From contig NZ_PKRO01000022.1 in NCBI RefSeq assembly GCF_002855495.1, positions 1-48,406 of the forward strand: DNA of 48,406 nt. Direction: 5' to 3'. Source of the stretch: Porphyrobacter sp. TH134 (lineage in GTDB: Bacteria; Pseudomonadota; Alphaproteobacteria; Sphingomonadales; Sphingomonadaceae). Shown one piece after another: positions 23,813 through 32,363 of this stretch. Below the pieces are notes generated by a model. It did no database searches, had not been told where the DNA came from, and was given only the letters and a program-made list of their open reading frames with translations. Positions within the stretch are counted from its first letter, which is position 1. Every line of letters starts with the position of its first letter. Made by a program: the position numbers and the translations under genes.

Positions 23813-25645
23813 ATGATGCACAGGCTTTCTCTCACCGCGGCGAGCGCGCTCGCCCTTGCCATCCTTCCCGCAGGGCCCGCGCTGGCGCAGACGGCGCCTG
23901 CCGCTGCCTCTGTGCAAAGCGAAGACGCACGGCTGACCGCCTTTCTGGACGCCGAGTTTGCCGAATGGGTGAAGCGCCAGCCGCAGCTGGCAACCCGGCT
24001 CGGGATCAAGGACGGCGGCGATCGCTGGAACGACACCAGCGATGCTGCTGCTGCCGCCGAGGTCGAATGGCGCAAGGCGAGCGTTGCCAAGATGCGCGCG
24101 CAGTTCGACCGCGCCAAGCTGTCACCCGAAGCACAGGTCAATTTCGATATCTGGGCGCTGGAGGCCGAGCGGGCGGAACTGCAATTCGCCAACCGCATCT
24201 ATCGCCCGCCGTTCTACTCGCGGCTTTATTCGGCGCACAGCCAGCTGCCCGATTTCCTCGTCAACACGCATACGGTCGCCGATAAGACCGATCTGACAAA
24301 CTATATCGCCCGGCTCAAGGGCATGCCCGCCGTGCTCGATCTTGCGATTGAACGGACCAAGGCAAGCCAGGCCGCCGGGATCAACCCGCCGCGGTTCCAG
24401 ATCGAAACGATCATTGCCGGCAGTCGCAATCTCACAAGCGGCGCGCCTTTTGGTGAGGGCGATGATGCCGCGCTCTGGGCCGATGTGAAGGCCAAGACCG
24501 AAAAGCTGGTCGCCAATGGCACCCTTCTCCGCGCCGAGGCTGATGCCTTGCTGGAGGAAGCCCGCACGGCCATCCTCGCGCTTGCGCCTGCCTATGGCCG
24601 CGTCATCGCATGGGCCGAGGCCAGCTTGCCCACCGCCCCCGGCGGCAAGGTCGGCGCGCTGACGCTGCCGGGCGGCGATGCCTATTACGCTGCCGAGCTG
24701 AAGCTCAACACCACCACCGACATGACTGCCGAGCAAATCCACGCCACCGGCCGCAGCGAAGTCGCCCGGATCGAGGCGGAGCAGGATGCGCTGGCCAAGC
24801 AGGCCGGCTTTGCTGACCGCCACGCCTATTATGCCGAGCGCGCGCGGTTGAACCCGCCGCGCCAGTATGATGATGCGGCGCGCAAGGAATATCTCGACAC
24901 TGCCAACGCCTTTGTCGCGCGCACCCGCACGCTGCTGGCGCCGTATTTCGGCACGCTGCCCGCTTACGGGATCGAAGTGGTGCGCGAGCCGGCGTTTTCG
25001 GAAGTGGCAGGCGGCGCGGCCCATGCCTCGGCCCCCAGCCCGGATGGCAAGCGTCCGGCCAAGACCTATGTCCACCTCGTCGGCACCGTGCCCGACCCGG
25101 CGGCGATGTACACGCTGATGTGCCACGAAGCGGTGCCCGGCCATAATATGCAGGGCGATATTCAGGTGCGCCAGCAGGGCGGCCCGAAGTTCCGCGCGGT
25201 CACGGGCTATGTCGCGTTCGGCGAGGGCTGGGCGCTCTATGCCGAAAACCTCTGCAAGGAGATGAACGCCTTCCCCGATATCGCCGCGGATTTCATGCGG
25301 CTGGACGCCGAACTGTTCCGCGCCGCGCGGCTGGTGGTTGATACCGGCATTCACGCGATGGGCTGGACCGAGGACGAGGCGGTGACCTATCTCAATGAAA
25401 CCGGGCGCCAGCCGATCGAGCGGTCACGCTCTGAAGTGCGGCGTTATATCACGCTGCCGGGTCAGGCGACCGGCTACAAGATCGGGATGCTCAAGATCAT
25501 GGAGCTGCGCGCCCGCGCTGAAAAGACCTTGGGCGACAAGTTCGACATCAAGGGCTTCCACGATCTGCTGATCGCATCCGGTTCGCAGCCGCTGTCGATC
25601 CTTGAGCGGCGGGTGGATGAATGGATCGCCGCATCGGCGGGCTGA
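23813..25645 (+). CDS. Exported DUF885 family metallopeptidase-like protein
   Basis: A 610-residue protein with a signal peptide (cleavage near ALAQ, residue ~26) and a DUF885 domain over the rest. The zinc motif HEAVPGH lies at about residues 438-444, and EGWALYAENL follows about 45 residues later, giving the likely third ligand glutamate, as in carboxypeptidase-Taq-like folds. It is probably a periplasmic peptidase of unknown specificity. The Shine-Dalgarno AAGGGG precedes ATG 23813; ATG 23816 is an equivalent choice. A long hairpin follows its stop. Confidence 0.88.
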   Translation: MMHRLSLTAASALALAILPAGPALAQTAPAAASVQSEDARLTAFLDAEFAEWVKRQPQLATRLGIKDGGDRWNDTSDAAAAAEVEWRKASVAKMRAQFDRAKLSPEAQVNFDIWALEAERAELQFANRIYRPPFYSRLYSAHSQLPDFLVNTHTVADKTDLTNYIARLKGMPAVLDLAIERTKASQAAGINPPRFQIETIIAGSRNLTSGAPFGEGDDAALWADVKAKTEKLVANGTLLRAEADALLEEARTAILALAPAYGRVIAWAEASLPTAPGGKVGALTLPGGDAYYAAELKLNTTTDMTAEQIHATGRSEVARIEAEQDALAKQAGFADRHAYYAERARLNPPRQYDDAARKEYLDTANAFVARTRTLLAPYFGTLPAYGIEVVREPAFSEVAGGAAHASAPSPDGKRPAKTYVHLVGTVPDPAAMYTLMCHEAVPGHNMQGDIQVRQQGGPKFRAVTGYVAFGEGWALYAENLCKEMNAFPDIAADFMRLDAELFRAARLVVDTGIHAMGWTEDEAVTYLNETGRQPIERSRSEVRRYITLPGQATGYKIGMLKIMELRARAEKTLGDKFDIKGFHDLLIASGSQPLSILERRVDEWIAASAG

Positions 25646-25654
25646 CCACGCCTT

Positions 25655-25699
25655 GGCCAATAGCCCGGAGGAGCGGTTGCAATCCTCCTCCGGGTGGCC
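25655..25699 (+). terminator. Strong stem-loop after the DUF885 gene
   Basis: CCCGGAGGA (25664-25672) pairs with TCCTCCGGG (25686-25694), and GGCCA/TGGCC extend the stem outside a 4-nt bulge (25655-25659 / 25695-25699). It starts 9 nt after the stop codon. No U-tract follows, so it may be a Rho-linked 3' stabiliser or terminator. Confidence 0.55.
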
Positions 25700-25743
25700 G
25701 ACACCTGCTGGCCTGAACGCGGCGATCCGCCGGCAGGAGCAGC

Positions 25744-26454
25744 ATGGTGACATCAACAGCAAGCGCCCATCCCGACGATCCCCATTACGTCACCCGCACC
25801 GGCTGGCTGAGAGCCGCAGTGCTGGGCGCGAATGACGGGATCATCTCGGTCGCGTCGCTGATTATCGGGGTCGCAGCCGCCACGCCCGATCCTGCGGCGG
25901 TGCTTGTCGCCGGGGTGGCTGCGCTGATGGCCGGGGCGATGTCGATGGCGGCGGGCGAGTATATCTCGGTCTCGTCCCAAGCGGATTCCGAACAGGCCGA
26001 TATTCGCCGCGAGCAGGAGGCGCTGGCGCAGACCCCAGCCGCTGAGGAGGACGAACTGCGCGCGATTTACCGTGCGCGCGGCCTCAGCGCTGAAACGGCT
26101 GCTGCCGTCGCGCGCGAACTGACGGCGATCGATCCGCTGGCCGCGCATGTGCGCGACGAGCTTGGCCTGTCGGACCACCTTGCCGCGCGCCCGCTACAAG
26201 CGGCACTGGCGTCCGGGGTGACCTTCAGCACAGTGGCGGCGGTCCCGCTGGTGGCGGCGTGGCTGGCTCCGGCTGATGCGATCATTATGGTTGTGGTGGC
26301 GGTCTCGATTGCCGCCCTGGCGATCCTTGGCGCGTTGGGCGCCAAAGCCGGTGCCGCGCCGCTGGTGCCCGCGATGCTGCGGGTGGTGGGCTGGGGCGTG
26401 TTCGCCATGGCGATCACCGCTGCGGTTGGCCGCCTGTTCGGGGTGAGCGTTTGA
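25744..26454 (+). CDS. VIT1/CCC1 family metal transporter
   Basis: A 236-residue membrane protein with five predicted hydrophobic segments. The diagnostic first-segment motif WLRAAVLGANDGIISVASLIIGV and the second-segment GAMSMAAGEYISVSSQADSE match VIT/CCC1 transporters, which move Fe2+ or Mn2+ out of the cytosol. A soluble acidic helical segment (about 78-140) corresponds to the family's metal-binding domain. RBS GGAG lies upstream of ATG 25744. It is convergent with the desaturase gene across a hairpin. Confidence 0.9.
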   Translation: MVTSTASAHPDDPHYVTRTGWLRAAVLGANDGIISVASLIIGVAAATPDPAAVLVAGVAALMAGAMSMAAGEYISVSSQADSEQADIRREQEALAQTPAAEEDELRAIYRARGLSAETAAAVARELTAIDPLAAHVRDELGLSDHLAARPLQAALASGVTFSTVAAVPLVAAWLAPADAIIMVVVAVSIAALAILGALGAKAGAAPLVPAMLRVVGWGVFAMAITAAVGRLFGVSV

Positions 26455-26486
26455 AGCGGACGGGCACCGCGCATGGCCCGCCCGCT
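26455..26486. terminator. Bidirectional hairpin between convergent genes
   Basis: AGCGGACGGGC (26455-26465) and GCCCGCCCGCT (26476-26486) pair over 11 positions with one A-C mismatch. The hairpin fills most of the 43-nt gap between the VIT and desaturase stops. No U-tract is present on either side. Confidence 0.55.
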
Positions 26487-26497
26487 CCAGCCGTGTC

Positions 26498-27553
26498 TCA
26501 GGATGCTTGCAGCTTGGCTTCGCGGAAGCTGACGAGCTTGCGCTGCTGCTCGTCCCACAAGGTCAGCACCAGCGGCCGCAGGGTTTGCGACAGGGTAAAG
26601 CGGTTGACCTCGCGCAGTTCGGGATAGGCCTTGAGCACATCCGACAGCCGGTAAAACGGGATCCGGCTGACGAGATGGTGGACGTGATGCACCCCGATAT
26701 TCGCAGTGAACCAGCGCAGCGGTTGCGGCAGATCCAGGTGCGAGCTGCCGCGCAGCGCGGCTTCGTGGAACGACCAGTCCGCAGCCTTGTCCCAATGCGC
26801 CGCTTCGAACTGGTGCTGGATGTAGAACAGCCACACGCCGGTGGACGCGGCGATCAGCAAGGTGGGGATGATAACCAGCGCCGTGGCGGCAATCCCGAAC
26901 TGGAACGCAAGGCCGGCTAGCACGATGGTGGTCGCCAGATTGGTGACAATCGCGTTGACCCAATATTGTGACCCCGCCTTCATCAGGCCAATCGGCAAGC
27001 GGTGCTGCAGCATGAACAAGTAGGCCGGCCCGATGCCGAACAGCACCACCGGATGGCGATAGACACGATACTTCAGGCGTTGCAGCCGGCTGGCCGACCG
27101 GAACTCTTCCACCGTCAGCGTATCCACATCGCCAAAGCCGCGCGCATCAAGATTGCCGGTGTTGGCGTGGTGCAGCGTGTGCGACCGGCGCCAGCAATCA
27201 TAGGGGGTGAAGGTCAGCACGCCCAGCGCCCGGCCGGTCCAGTCATTATGCGCCCGTTTGACGAAAAACGCGCCATGACCGCAATCATGCTGGATGATGA
27301 AGACTCTGAGCAAAAACAGCCCGGCCAGCGGGGTGAGCAGCAGCGCGGCCGCATAACCGGCCTGGACCGCAGCCAGCATTGCCAGAACGATGCCGATGAA
27401 GGGGATGACGGTGATCGCCAGTTCCCAGATGCTGCGTCCGGCCTGCGGGTTCGAGAACGGTTTGAGGTCGGCGACAAGTTTGCGCGGTTCAAGCGGAGCG
27501 GGGGTGAGGGTAGCGGTCTGGTCGGACAGGGAAAGTCTATGCAAGGTCGTCAA
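26498..27553 (-). CDS. Membrane fatty acid desaturase
   Basis: A 351-residue integral membrane di-iron desaturase. The three histidine boxes are present: HDCGH, HTLHH and, near the end, HHVHH (in GVHHVHHLVSR). Four to six hydrophobic segments surround them. It should introduce a double bond into an acyl chain of membrane lipids using O2 and reduced ferredoxin or a cytochrome. The regiospecificity is not readable. It is transcribed toward the VIT gene. The BLUF sensor gene lies upstream on the same strand across 249 nt, so read-through or shared control is possible. Confidence 0.92.
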   Translation of the reverse strand: MTTLHRLSLSDQTATLTPAPLEPRKLVADLKPFSNPQAGRSIWELAITVIPFIGIVLAMLAAVQAGYAAALLLTPLAGLFLLRVFIIQHDCGHGAFFVKRAHNDWTGRALGVLTFTPYDCWRRSHTLHHANTGNLDARGFGDVDTLTVEEFRSASRLQRLKYRVYRHPVVLFGIGPAYLFMLQHRLPIGLMKAGSQYWVNAIVTNLATTIVLAGLAFQFGIAATALVIIPTLLIAASTGVWLFYIQHQFEAAHWDKAADWSFHEAALRGSSHLDLPQPLRWFTANIGVHHVHHLVSRIPFYRLSDVLKAYPELREVNRFTLSQTLRPLVLTLWDEQQRKLVSFREAKLQAS

Positions 27554-27740
27554 TTCCGGCTGTTGGTGCCCGCGTCCTTGTCGGCCCGCCAGATGCGGCG
27601 GTCAACCCGGCTATGGGCGTGCTGTGGTATTGCTGAGAAAAATGGCAATCAGATTGCGCAGCCCGGCTGGGCGCTGGTTTGCGTTCAGCCGTGATCCGAT
27701 CCGCAGCCAAGGCGGCACCGGCGGGGTGCGGCTGGCGGCT

Positions 27741-27797
27741 TGACAGTCGGGCCGTTGCAACAGGCCTGAACCAAGGGGCGGGATGGGGCGACTGTCA
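27741..27797. repeat. Perfect 9-bp inverted repeat between BLUF and desaturase genes
   Basis: TGACAGTCG (27741-27749) and CGACTGTCA (27789-27797) are exact reverse complements separated by 39 nt, lying just after the BLUF gene stop and about 190-245 nt before the desaturase start. It could be a long-loop terminator or two binding half-sites. Confidence 0.4.
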
Positions 27798-27802
27798 CGC
27801 GG

Positions 27803-28870
27803 TCAGGCACCGACCCGCGGGTTGCGCACGCGGCTTTGGCGGACCAGTTCGGCCATGCGAATGCTGGCGCCGGCAGCGGTCACGCGGGCATGATCCGCGC
27901 CGACCGCCTTGGCCGTTTCCACCGCTTCGGCAAACAACCGTCCGCCAACCGAAATCACCATCGGCTGATCGGCAACTGCCAGGCGGCTGCGTTCGATGGT
28001 GGCGCGCAACCGGCTCACCGCATGCTGGCGCAGCATCGCGTCGGACAGACCGATATCCAGCGCATCGGGGTGCTGTGCGCTGACCTGATTGGCGAGCGCT
28101 TCGTTGCTGCCGGGAAAGGCCATTTCGACCCGCCAGCCCGCATCGGTGAACTGGTCGGCCAGCAGCGAGGTGCCCAGCATGTGCTGTTCGCCCGGCGCAG
28201 TGGCCAGCAAGATGCTGTAGCGGCTGTTCTTCATCGGCCGCCCGTTGGCCTCGTAACGCACCGCGTGTCCGGCCATTTGCAACATGCTCAGCCCGATGGT
28301 GAGATCAAGCTCGCTGCATTCATCAGCAAACCACGCATCACCCATGGCCCGCGCCGTCGGCTCGATCAGCAGGGTGAGGATGGCGTTGCTGGTCCAGCCT
28401 TCCTCCGCCAGTGCCGCGATAAAGGCGTTAAGGCCAAGATCATCGGCATTCAGCGCCAGCGTCACCAGCTGATCGATCTGCGCTGCGACAGCGACCGGCG
28501 CCTTGCGGGCTTTCGCGGTGGGTGCAGGCGCCTGATCGACGCGGCTGTGCAGCAGCAGATCCCAGTCGGAAAACAACCGTGCAGGCGCGATATGCTCGCT
28601 CAGCACTTCGATATGATCGTGCCGCGGGTCCTGCTTGATCGAGGTCCACAGCGCATCGAGCTTGTCCGGCGGGCCTTCCAGCGTTTGCAGGAATGCGCCT
28701 TCTTCGTAAAGCAGCATGCCGGTGATGCTCATCGAACGGTTGCGCCCGCGCGCTTTGCCGACCAGCGCGTGCAAATCGCCGGCGCTTGGGGAGGCCGTGG
28801 CGATGCTCTTGTATGTCAGGCAACCAATCCAGCCTGAATCGCCGGCAGCGCTGCTCGAATCTTGCAACAT
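27803..28870 (-). CDS. BLUF-SCHIC photoreceptor (AppA-like)
   Basis: A 355-residue protein. Residues 13-105 are a BLUF flavin domain with the full photocycle set: Y20, N44, Q62 and W103, in nearly the same numbering as AppA of Rhodobacter. Residues ~131-345 form a helical cap followed by a Rossmann-like domain with GEQHMLG (H230), the form of the cobalamin/heme-binding site in AppA, PpaA and AerR. AppA relieves repression by PpsR of photosystem genes in response to light and redox. No photosynthesis gene is in the window. The Shine-Dalgarno GAGGGG precedes ATG 28870. The output partner here is unknown. Confidence 0.9.
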   Translation of the reverse strand: MLQDSSSAAGDSGWIGCLTYKSIATASPSAGDLHALVGKARGRNRSMSITGMLLYEEGAFLQTLEGPPDKLDALWTSIKQDPRHDHIEVLSEHIAPARLFSDWDLLLHSRVDQAPAPTAKARKAPVAVAAQIDQLVTLALNADDLGLNAFIAALAEEGWTSNAILTLLIEPTARAMGDAWFADECSELDLTIGLSMLQMAGHAVRYEANGRPMKNSRYSILLATAPGEQHMLGTSLLADQFTDAGWRVEMAFPGSNEALANQVSAQHPDALDIGLSDAMLRQHAVSRLRATIERSRLAVADQPMVISVGGRLFAEAVETAKAVGADHARVTAAGASIRMAELVRQSRVRNPRVGA

Positions 28871-29356
28871 CAGCTTGTCCCCTCGTCAGCGGCAGGGGAT
28901 CAGCGGTTGGCGGGAACGCGGAGGCCCCTTGCCTGAATTACCCGGTAGATGATCCCCATCCACCACCTTGTCTGCGCTGACGACAGTGCGGCTGCTACAA
29001 CCGACTCGCCGCCGCCCGGTTCCGATCTTTTTTATCGGGCTGCGATGGAACATCAGGCAAGCGGGCCAAACCGTCAAGTGACAAGCGTGCAAGCCGGCGT
29101 GATTGCCCGCTCCGGCAGGATACCCTTGATCCGGATCGGTGCCCTGTTCGTCGATTAAGTCACGCGCTTCGTCGTGTGGCGGGCCCGGTGGCGGGGTGGG
29201 GTTGCTAGCGCTGCAACAACGGGGGCGCACCGCGCCGCAGCGCGGGTGCATGGCCGATGGTCAACACCAGCGCGCGCATGGCCCCGTCGCAACGCAACTG
29301 CCGGACGCCCTTCTGCTTCCTGAAGGGCGGGCCTGGCCGGGATGGGGAGTAAACAT
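28871..29356. other. 486-nt region without a gene
   Basis: This lies between the divergent BLUF and TldD genes. I found no supported small gene; a 69-codon frame at 28949-29158 lacks a ribosome-binding site. It holds a CCGAT/ATCGG hairpin with a T-rich loop (29022-29038), an imperfect GCACC-GCGC hairpin (about 29227-29250) and the tldD leader hairpin below. It presumably contains both promoters, which I cannot place. Confidence 0.5.
29306..29329 (+). promoter_or_regulatory. Leader hairpin upstream of tldD-like gene
   Basis: CGCCCTTC (29306-29313) and GAAGGGCG (29322-29329) are perfect 8-bp arms with the loop TGCTTCCT. It ends 14 nt before the Shine-Dalgarno GGGGAG (29344-29349) of ATG 29357. 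It could be an attenuator or 5'-end stabiliser. Confidence 0.4.
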
Positions 29357-30991
29357 ATGGATCGCAGGGATTTCTTGGCGCTCAGCACCTTTTTTACAGG
29401 TGCCGCGCTGTCGCCCTCCATCTTCGGCAAGGCGATTGCCGCCAGCCAGTTGCAGGATGGGATCGAAATGGCCGTCAAGAAACGGCTGGCTGACGCAGCG
29501 CTCAGCGCGGCGACCGCTGCCGGGGCGACCTATTGCGACGTGCGCGTCGGGCGCTACCTGCGCCAGTTCGTCATCACCCGCGAACGCAATGTCGAAAACA
29601 TCGTCAACACCGAAAGCACCGGCACCGGGGTGCGCGTGATCGCTGACGGGTCGTGGGGCTTTGCCTCGACCAACACGATGACCGAAGATGCTGTCGCCGA
29701 AGCCGCCCGCCAGGCCACTGCGATCGCCAAGGCGAACGCCCGCATCCAGTCCGCAGCGGTCCAGCTTGCGCCCACGCCGGGGGTCGGCGAAGTCAGCTGG
29801 CGCACGCCGATCAAGAAGAACGCGATGGACGTGCCGATCGCGGACAAGGTCGACCTGCTGATGAGCGTCAACGATGCCGCGCTGGGGGCAGGCGCCAGCT
29901 TCGTCAATTCGCTGCTGTTTCTGGTCAATGAACAGAAGTATTTCGCCTCGACCGACGGGTCGTACATCGATCAGGATGTCCACCGCATCTGGGCGCCCAT
30001 CACTGTCACGGCCGTTGATACCGCGACCGGCAAGTTCCGCTCGCGCGAGGGCCTGTCGGCACCGATGGGCCTGGGCTGGGAGTACATGGACGGGCGCGCC
30101 GAAGACAAGTTCGTGCTGCCCAACGGGCTCACCACTTACGGTAATTCCTATGACATGAAGGAAGACGCCATTGCCGCCGCCAATGATGCGCAGGCCAAGC
30201 TGAAGGCGCCTTCGGTCAAGCCGGGCAAGTATGATCTGGTGCTTGATCCCAACCATCTGGGCCTGACGATCCATGAATCGGTCGGCCACCCGCTCGAACT
30301 GGACCGCGTGCTGGGTTACGAGGCGAACTACGCCGGCACCAGCTTCGCCACCATCGACAAGCGCGATGCCGCCTTCAAATACGGCAGCGAGATCGTGAAC
30401 CTGTTTGCCGACAAGACCCAGCCCGGAAGCCTCGGCGCGGTCGGTTATGACGATGAAGGCGTGAAGACCAAGCGCTGGGATCTGATCAAGGACGGCACGC
30501 TGGTCGATTATCAGACCATCCGCGATCAGGCCCATATCGTCGGCAAGACCGAAAGCGATGGTTGCTGCTATGCCGATAGCTGGTCGTCCGTGCAGTTCCA
30601 GCGCATGGCGAATGTCAGCCTCGCGCCCGGCAAGACCAAGATGAGCCCCGCCGATATGATCGCAGGGGTTGAAAACGGCATCTACATTGCGGGCCGCGGA
30701 TCGTTCTCGATCGACCAGCAGCGCTACAACGCGCAGTTCGGCGGAACGGTGTTCTACGAAATCAAGAACGGCAAGCTCGGGCCAATGATCGAGGATGTCG
30801 CCTACCAGATGCGCACGCCGGAATTCTGGGGCGCCTGTTCGGCGATCTGCGACGAAAGCGATTACCGCCTGTTCGGCTCGTTCTTCGACGGCAAGGGTCA
30901 GCCCAGCCAGATTTCGGCCGTGAGCCACGGTTCGTCGACCACCCGGTTCGACGGGGTCAACGTCATCAACACCGCCCGGTCGCTGGGTTGA
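29357..30991 (+). CDS. TldD-family metalloprotease with Tat signal
   Basis: A 544-residue TldD homologue. The zinc motif HESVGH lies at about residues 306-311. The N-terminus MDRRDFLALSTFF, followed by a hydrophobic stretch and AIAA, reads as a twin-arginine signal, so the folded protein should be exported. E. coli TldD is cytosolic and works with TldE on peptides such as microcin precursors and CcdA. ATG 29357 has GGGGAG 7 nt upstream; an in-frame ATG at 29342 is less likely. It leads an eight-gene operon; the TldE-like partner starts 22 nt after its stop. Confidence 0.9.
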   Translation: MDRRDFLALSTFFTGAALSPSIFGKAIAASQLQDGIEMAVKKRLADAALSAATAAGATYCDVRVGRYLRQFVITRERNVENIVNTESTGTGVRVIADGSWGFASTNTMTEDAVAEAARQATAIAKANARIQSAAVQLAPTPGVGEVSWRTPIKKNAMDVPIADKVDLLMSVNDAALGAGASFVNSLLFLVNEQKYFASTDGSYIDQDVHRIWAPITVTAVDTATGKFRSREGLSAPMGLGWEYMDGRAEDKFVLPNGLTTYGNSYDMKEDAIAAANDAQAKLKAPSVKPGKYDLVLDPNHLGLTIHESVGHPLELDRVLGYEANYAGTSFATIDKRDAAFKYGSEIVNLFADKTQPGSLGAVGYDDEGVKTKRWDLIKDGTLVDYQTIRDQAHIVGKTESDGCCYADSWSSVQFQRMANVSLAPGKTKMSPADMIAGVENGIYIAGRGSFSIDQQRYNAQFGGTVFYEIKNGKLGPMIEDVAYQMRTPEFWGACSAICDESDYRLFGSFFDGKGQPSQISAVSHGSSTTRFDGVNVINTARSLG

Positions 30992-31013
30992 GCCAAGCGC
31001 AGGAGAAGCAGAC

Positions 31014-32336
31014 ATGAGCATTCTTACAGAAGCGCAGGCGAAAGCCATTCTCGACAAGGTCATCGCCTTTTCCACCGCCGACGAAGCCAGCGCGCAGTTG
31101 AGCGGCGGCACGCGAGGCAACGTCCGGTTTGCGCGCAACGATATCTCCACCTCGGGGATCGTCGATGATGTCGAACTGGCCGTGCAGGTCGCCTTCGGCA
31201 AGCGGGTCGGCACCGCCACCATCAACCAGTTTGACGATGCCGCGCTCGAACGGGCGGTGCGCCGGGCCGAGGATCTGGCCAAGCTGGCGCCGGAAAACCC
31301 CGAATTCATGCCCGCCGTGGGCAAGCAGACCTATCAGGCGACCAACACCTTCAGCAAAGCCACCGCGGCGCTGACCGCAGAGGCGCGGGCCAAGATCGCC
31401 GAAGCGTCGATCCTGCCCTGCCGTGACAAGGGTTTGATCGCCGCGGGTTTTCTTGAAGATGGCAACACCTTCTTTGCCCATGCCAATTCCAACGGCAATT
31501 TCGGCTATCAGCGGTCGACCGTGGCCGATTACACCTGCACCGTGCGCACCGAAGACGGGCGCGGTTCCGGCTGGGTTGCCAGCAATGTGCAGGACGTTGC
31601 GGCGATGGATGCCGGCAAGGATGTCCAGATCGCGATGCGCAAGGCGGCGGCCTCCGCCGATGCCCAGGCGCTGGAGCCGGGCAAGTATACCGTCATCCTT
31701 GAACCGGCGGCGGCTTCAGGCCTCATCAGCTTCATGATGAACTTCTTCGATGCGCGCTCGGCCGATGAAGGGCGCAGTTTCCTGTCCAAGCAGGGCGGCG
31801 GCAACAAGATCGGCGAGCAGATCATGGACCCGCGGGTGAATATCTACACCGACCCGGCCCACCCCGGCGTGCCCGCCATGCCGTGGGACGCGGACGGCCT
31901 GCCGCGCACGCGCACCACGATCATCGATGCGGGCAAGGTCGCCAACCTCCAGTATTCGCGGTATTGGGCGGCAAAGCAGGGCAAGCCGGAAACCGCCGGG
32001 TGGGGCAACACGATCATGGAGGGCGGCACCAAGTCGACCGCAGACCTGATCGCCAGCACCGAACGCGGCATTCTGGTCACGCGCACCTGGTATATCCGCA
32101 TGGTCGACCCGCAGACCGTGTTGCTGACCGGGCTGACCCGCGATGGCACCTTCTACATCGAGAACGGGCAGCTGAAGTATCCGATCAAGAACTTCCGCTT
32201 CAACGAAAGCCCGGTCATCATGCTCAACAATATCGAAGAGCTGGGCCGGTCGGTCCGGGTCGAGGATGGCAGTTTCATGGTGCCGTCGATGAAGATCAGA
32301 GACTTCACCTTCACCTCGCTGTCTGACGCGGTCTAA
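31014..32336 (+). CDS. TldE/PmbA-family partner protein
   Basis: A 440-residue PmbA/TldE-like protein. It has the fold marks of the family (FARNDISTSGI, NFGYQRSTVADYT, NTIMEGGTKSTADLIASTERGILVT) but no HExxxGH zinc motif, as expected for the non-catalytic half of a TldD/E heterodimer. No signal peptide is present, while the TldD partner has a Tat signal. If the pair is exported it may travel as a preassembled complex. It lies 22 nt after tldD and 27 nt before the DUF4159 gene. Confidence 0.88.
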   Translation: MSILTEAQAKAILDKVIAFSTADEASAQLSGGTRGNVRFARNDISTSGIVDDVELAVQVAFGKRVGTATINQFDDAALERAVRRAEDLAKLAPENPEFMPAVGKQTYQATNTFSKATAALTAEARAKIAEASILPCRDKGLIAAGFLEDGNTFFAHANSNGNFGYQRSTVADYTCTVRTEDGRGSGWVASNVQDVAAMDAGKDVQIAMRKAAASADAQALEPGKYTVILEPAAASGLISFMMNFFDARSADEGRSFLSKQGGGNKIGEQIMDPRVNIYTDPAHPGVPAMPWDADGLPRTRTTIIDAGKVANLQYSRYWAAKQGKPETAGWGNTIMEGGTKSTADLIASTERGILVTRTWYIRMVDPQTVLLTGLTRDGTFYIENGQLKYPIKNFRFNESPVIMLNNIEELGRSVRVEDGSFMVPSMKIRDFTFTSLSDAV

Positions 32337-32363
32337 TCTTCCGGCGATGCGGGCGCGGGTGAT

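Noticed and set aside
28969..28985. PpsR/CrtJ-like site upstream of the BLUF gene
   Set aside because: TGTC-N9-GACA is present but the accepted site is TGT-N12-ACA; this one is one base short. A one-base spacing change shifts the helical face, so I do not call it.
28949..29158. 69-codon frame upstream of the TldD-like gene
   Set aside because: No ribosome-binding site, no hydrophobic or domain pattern, and codon use unlike the neighbours.
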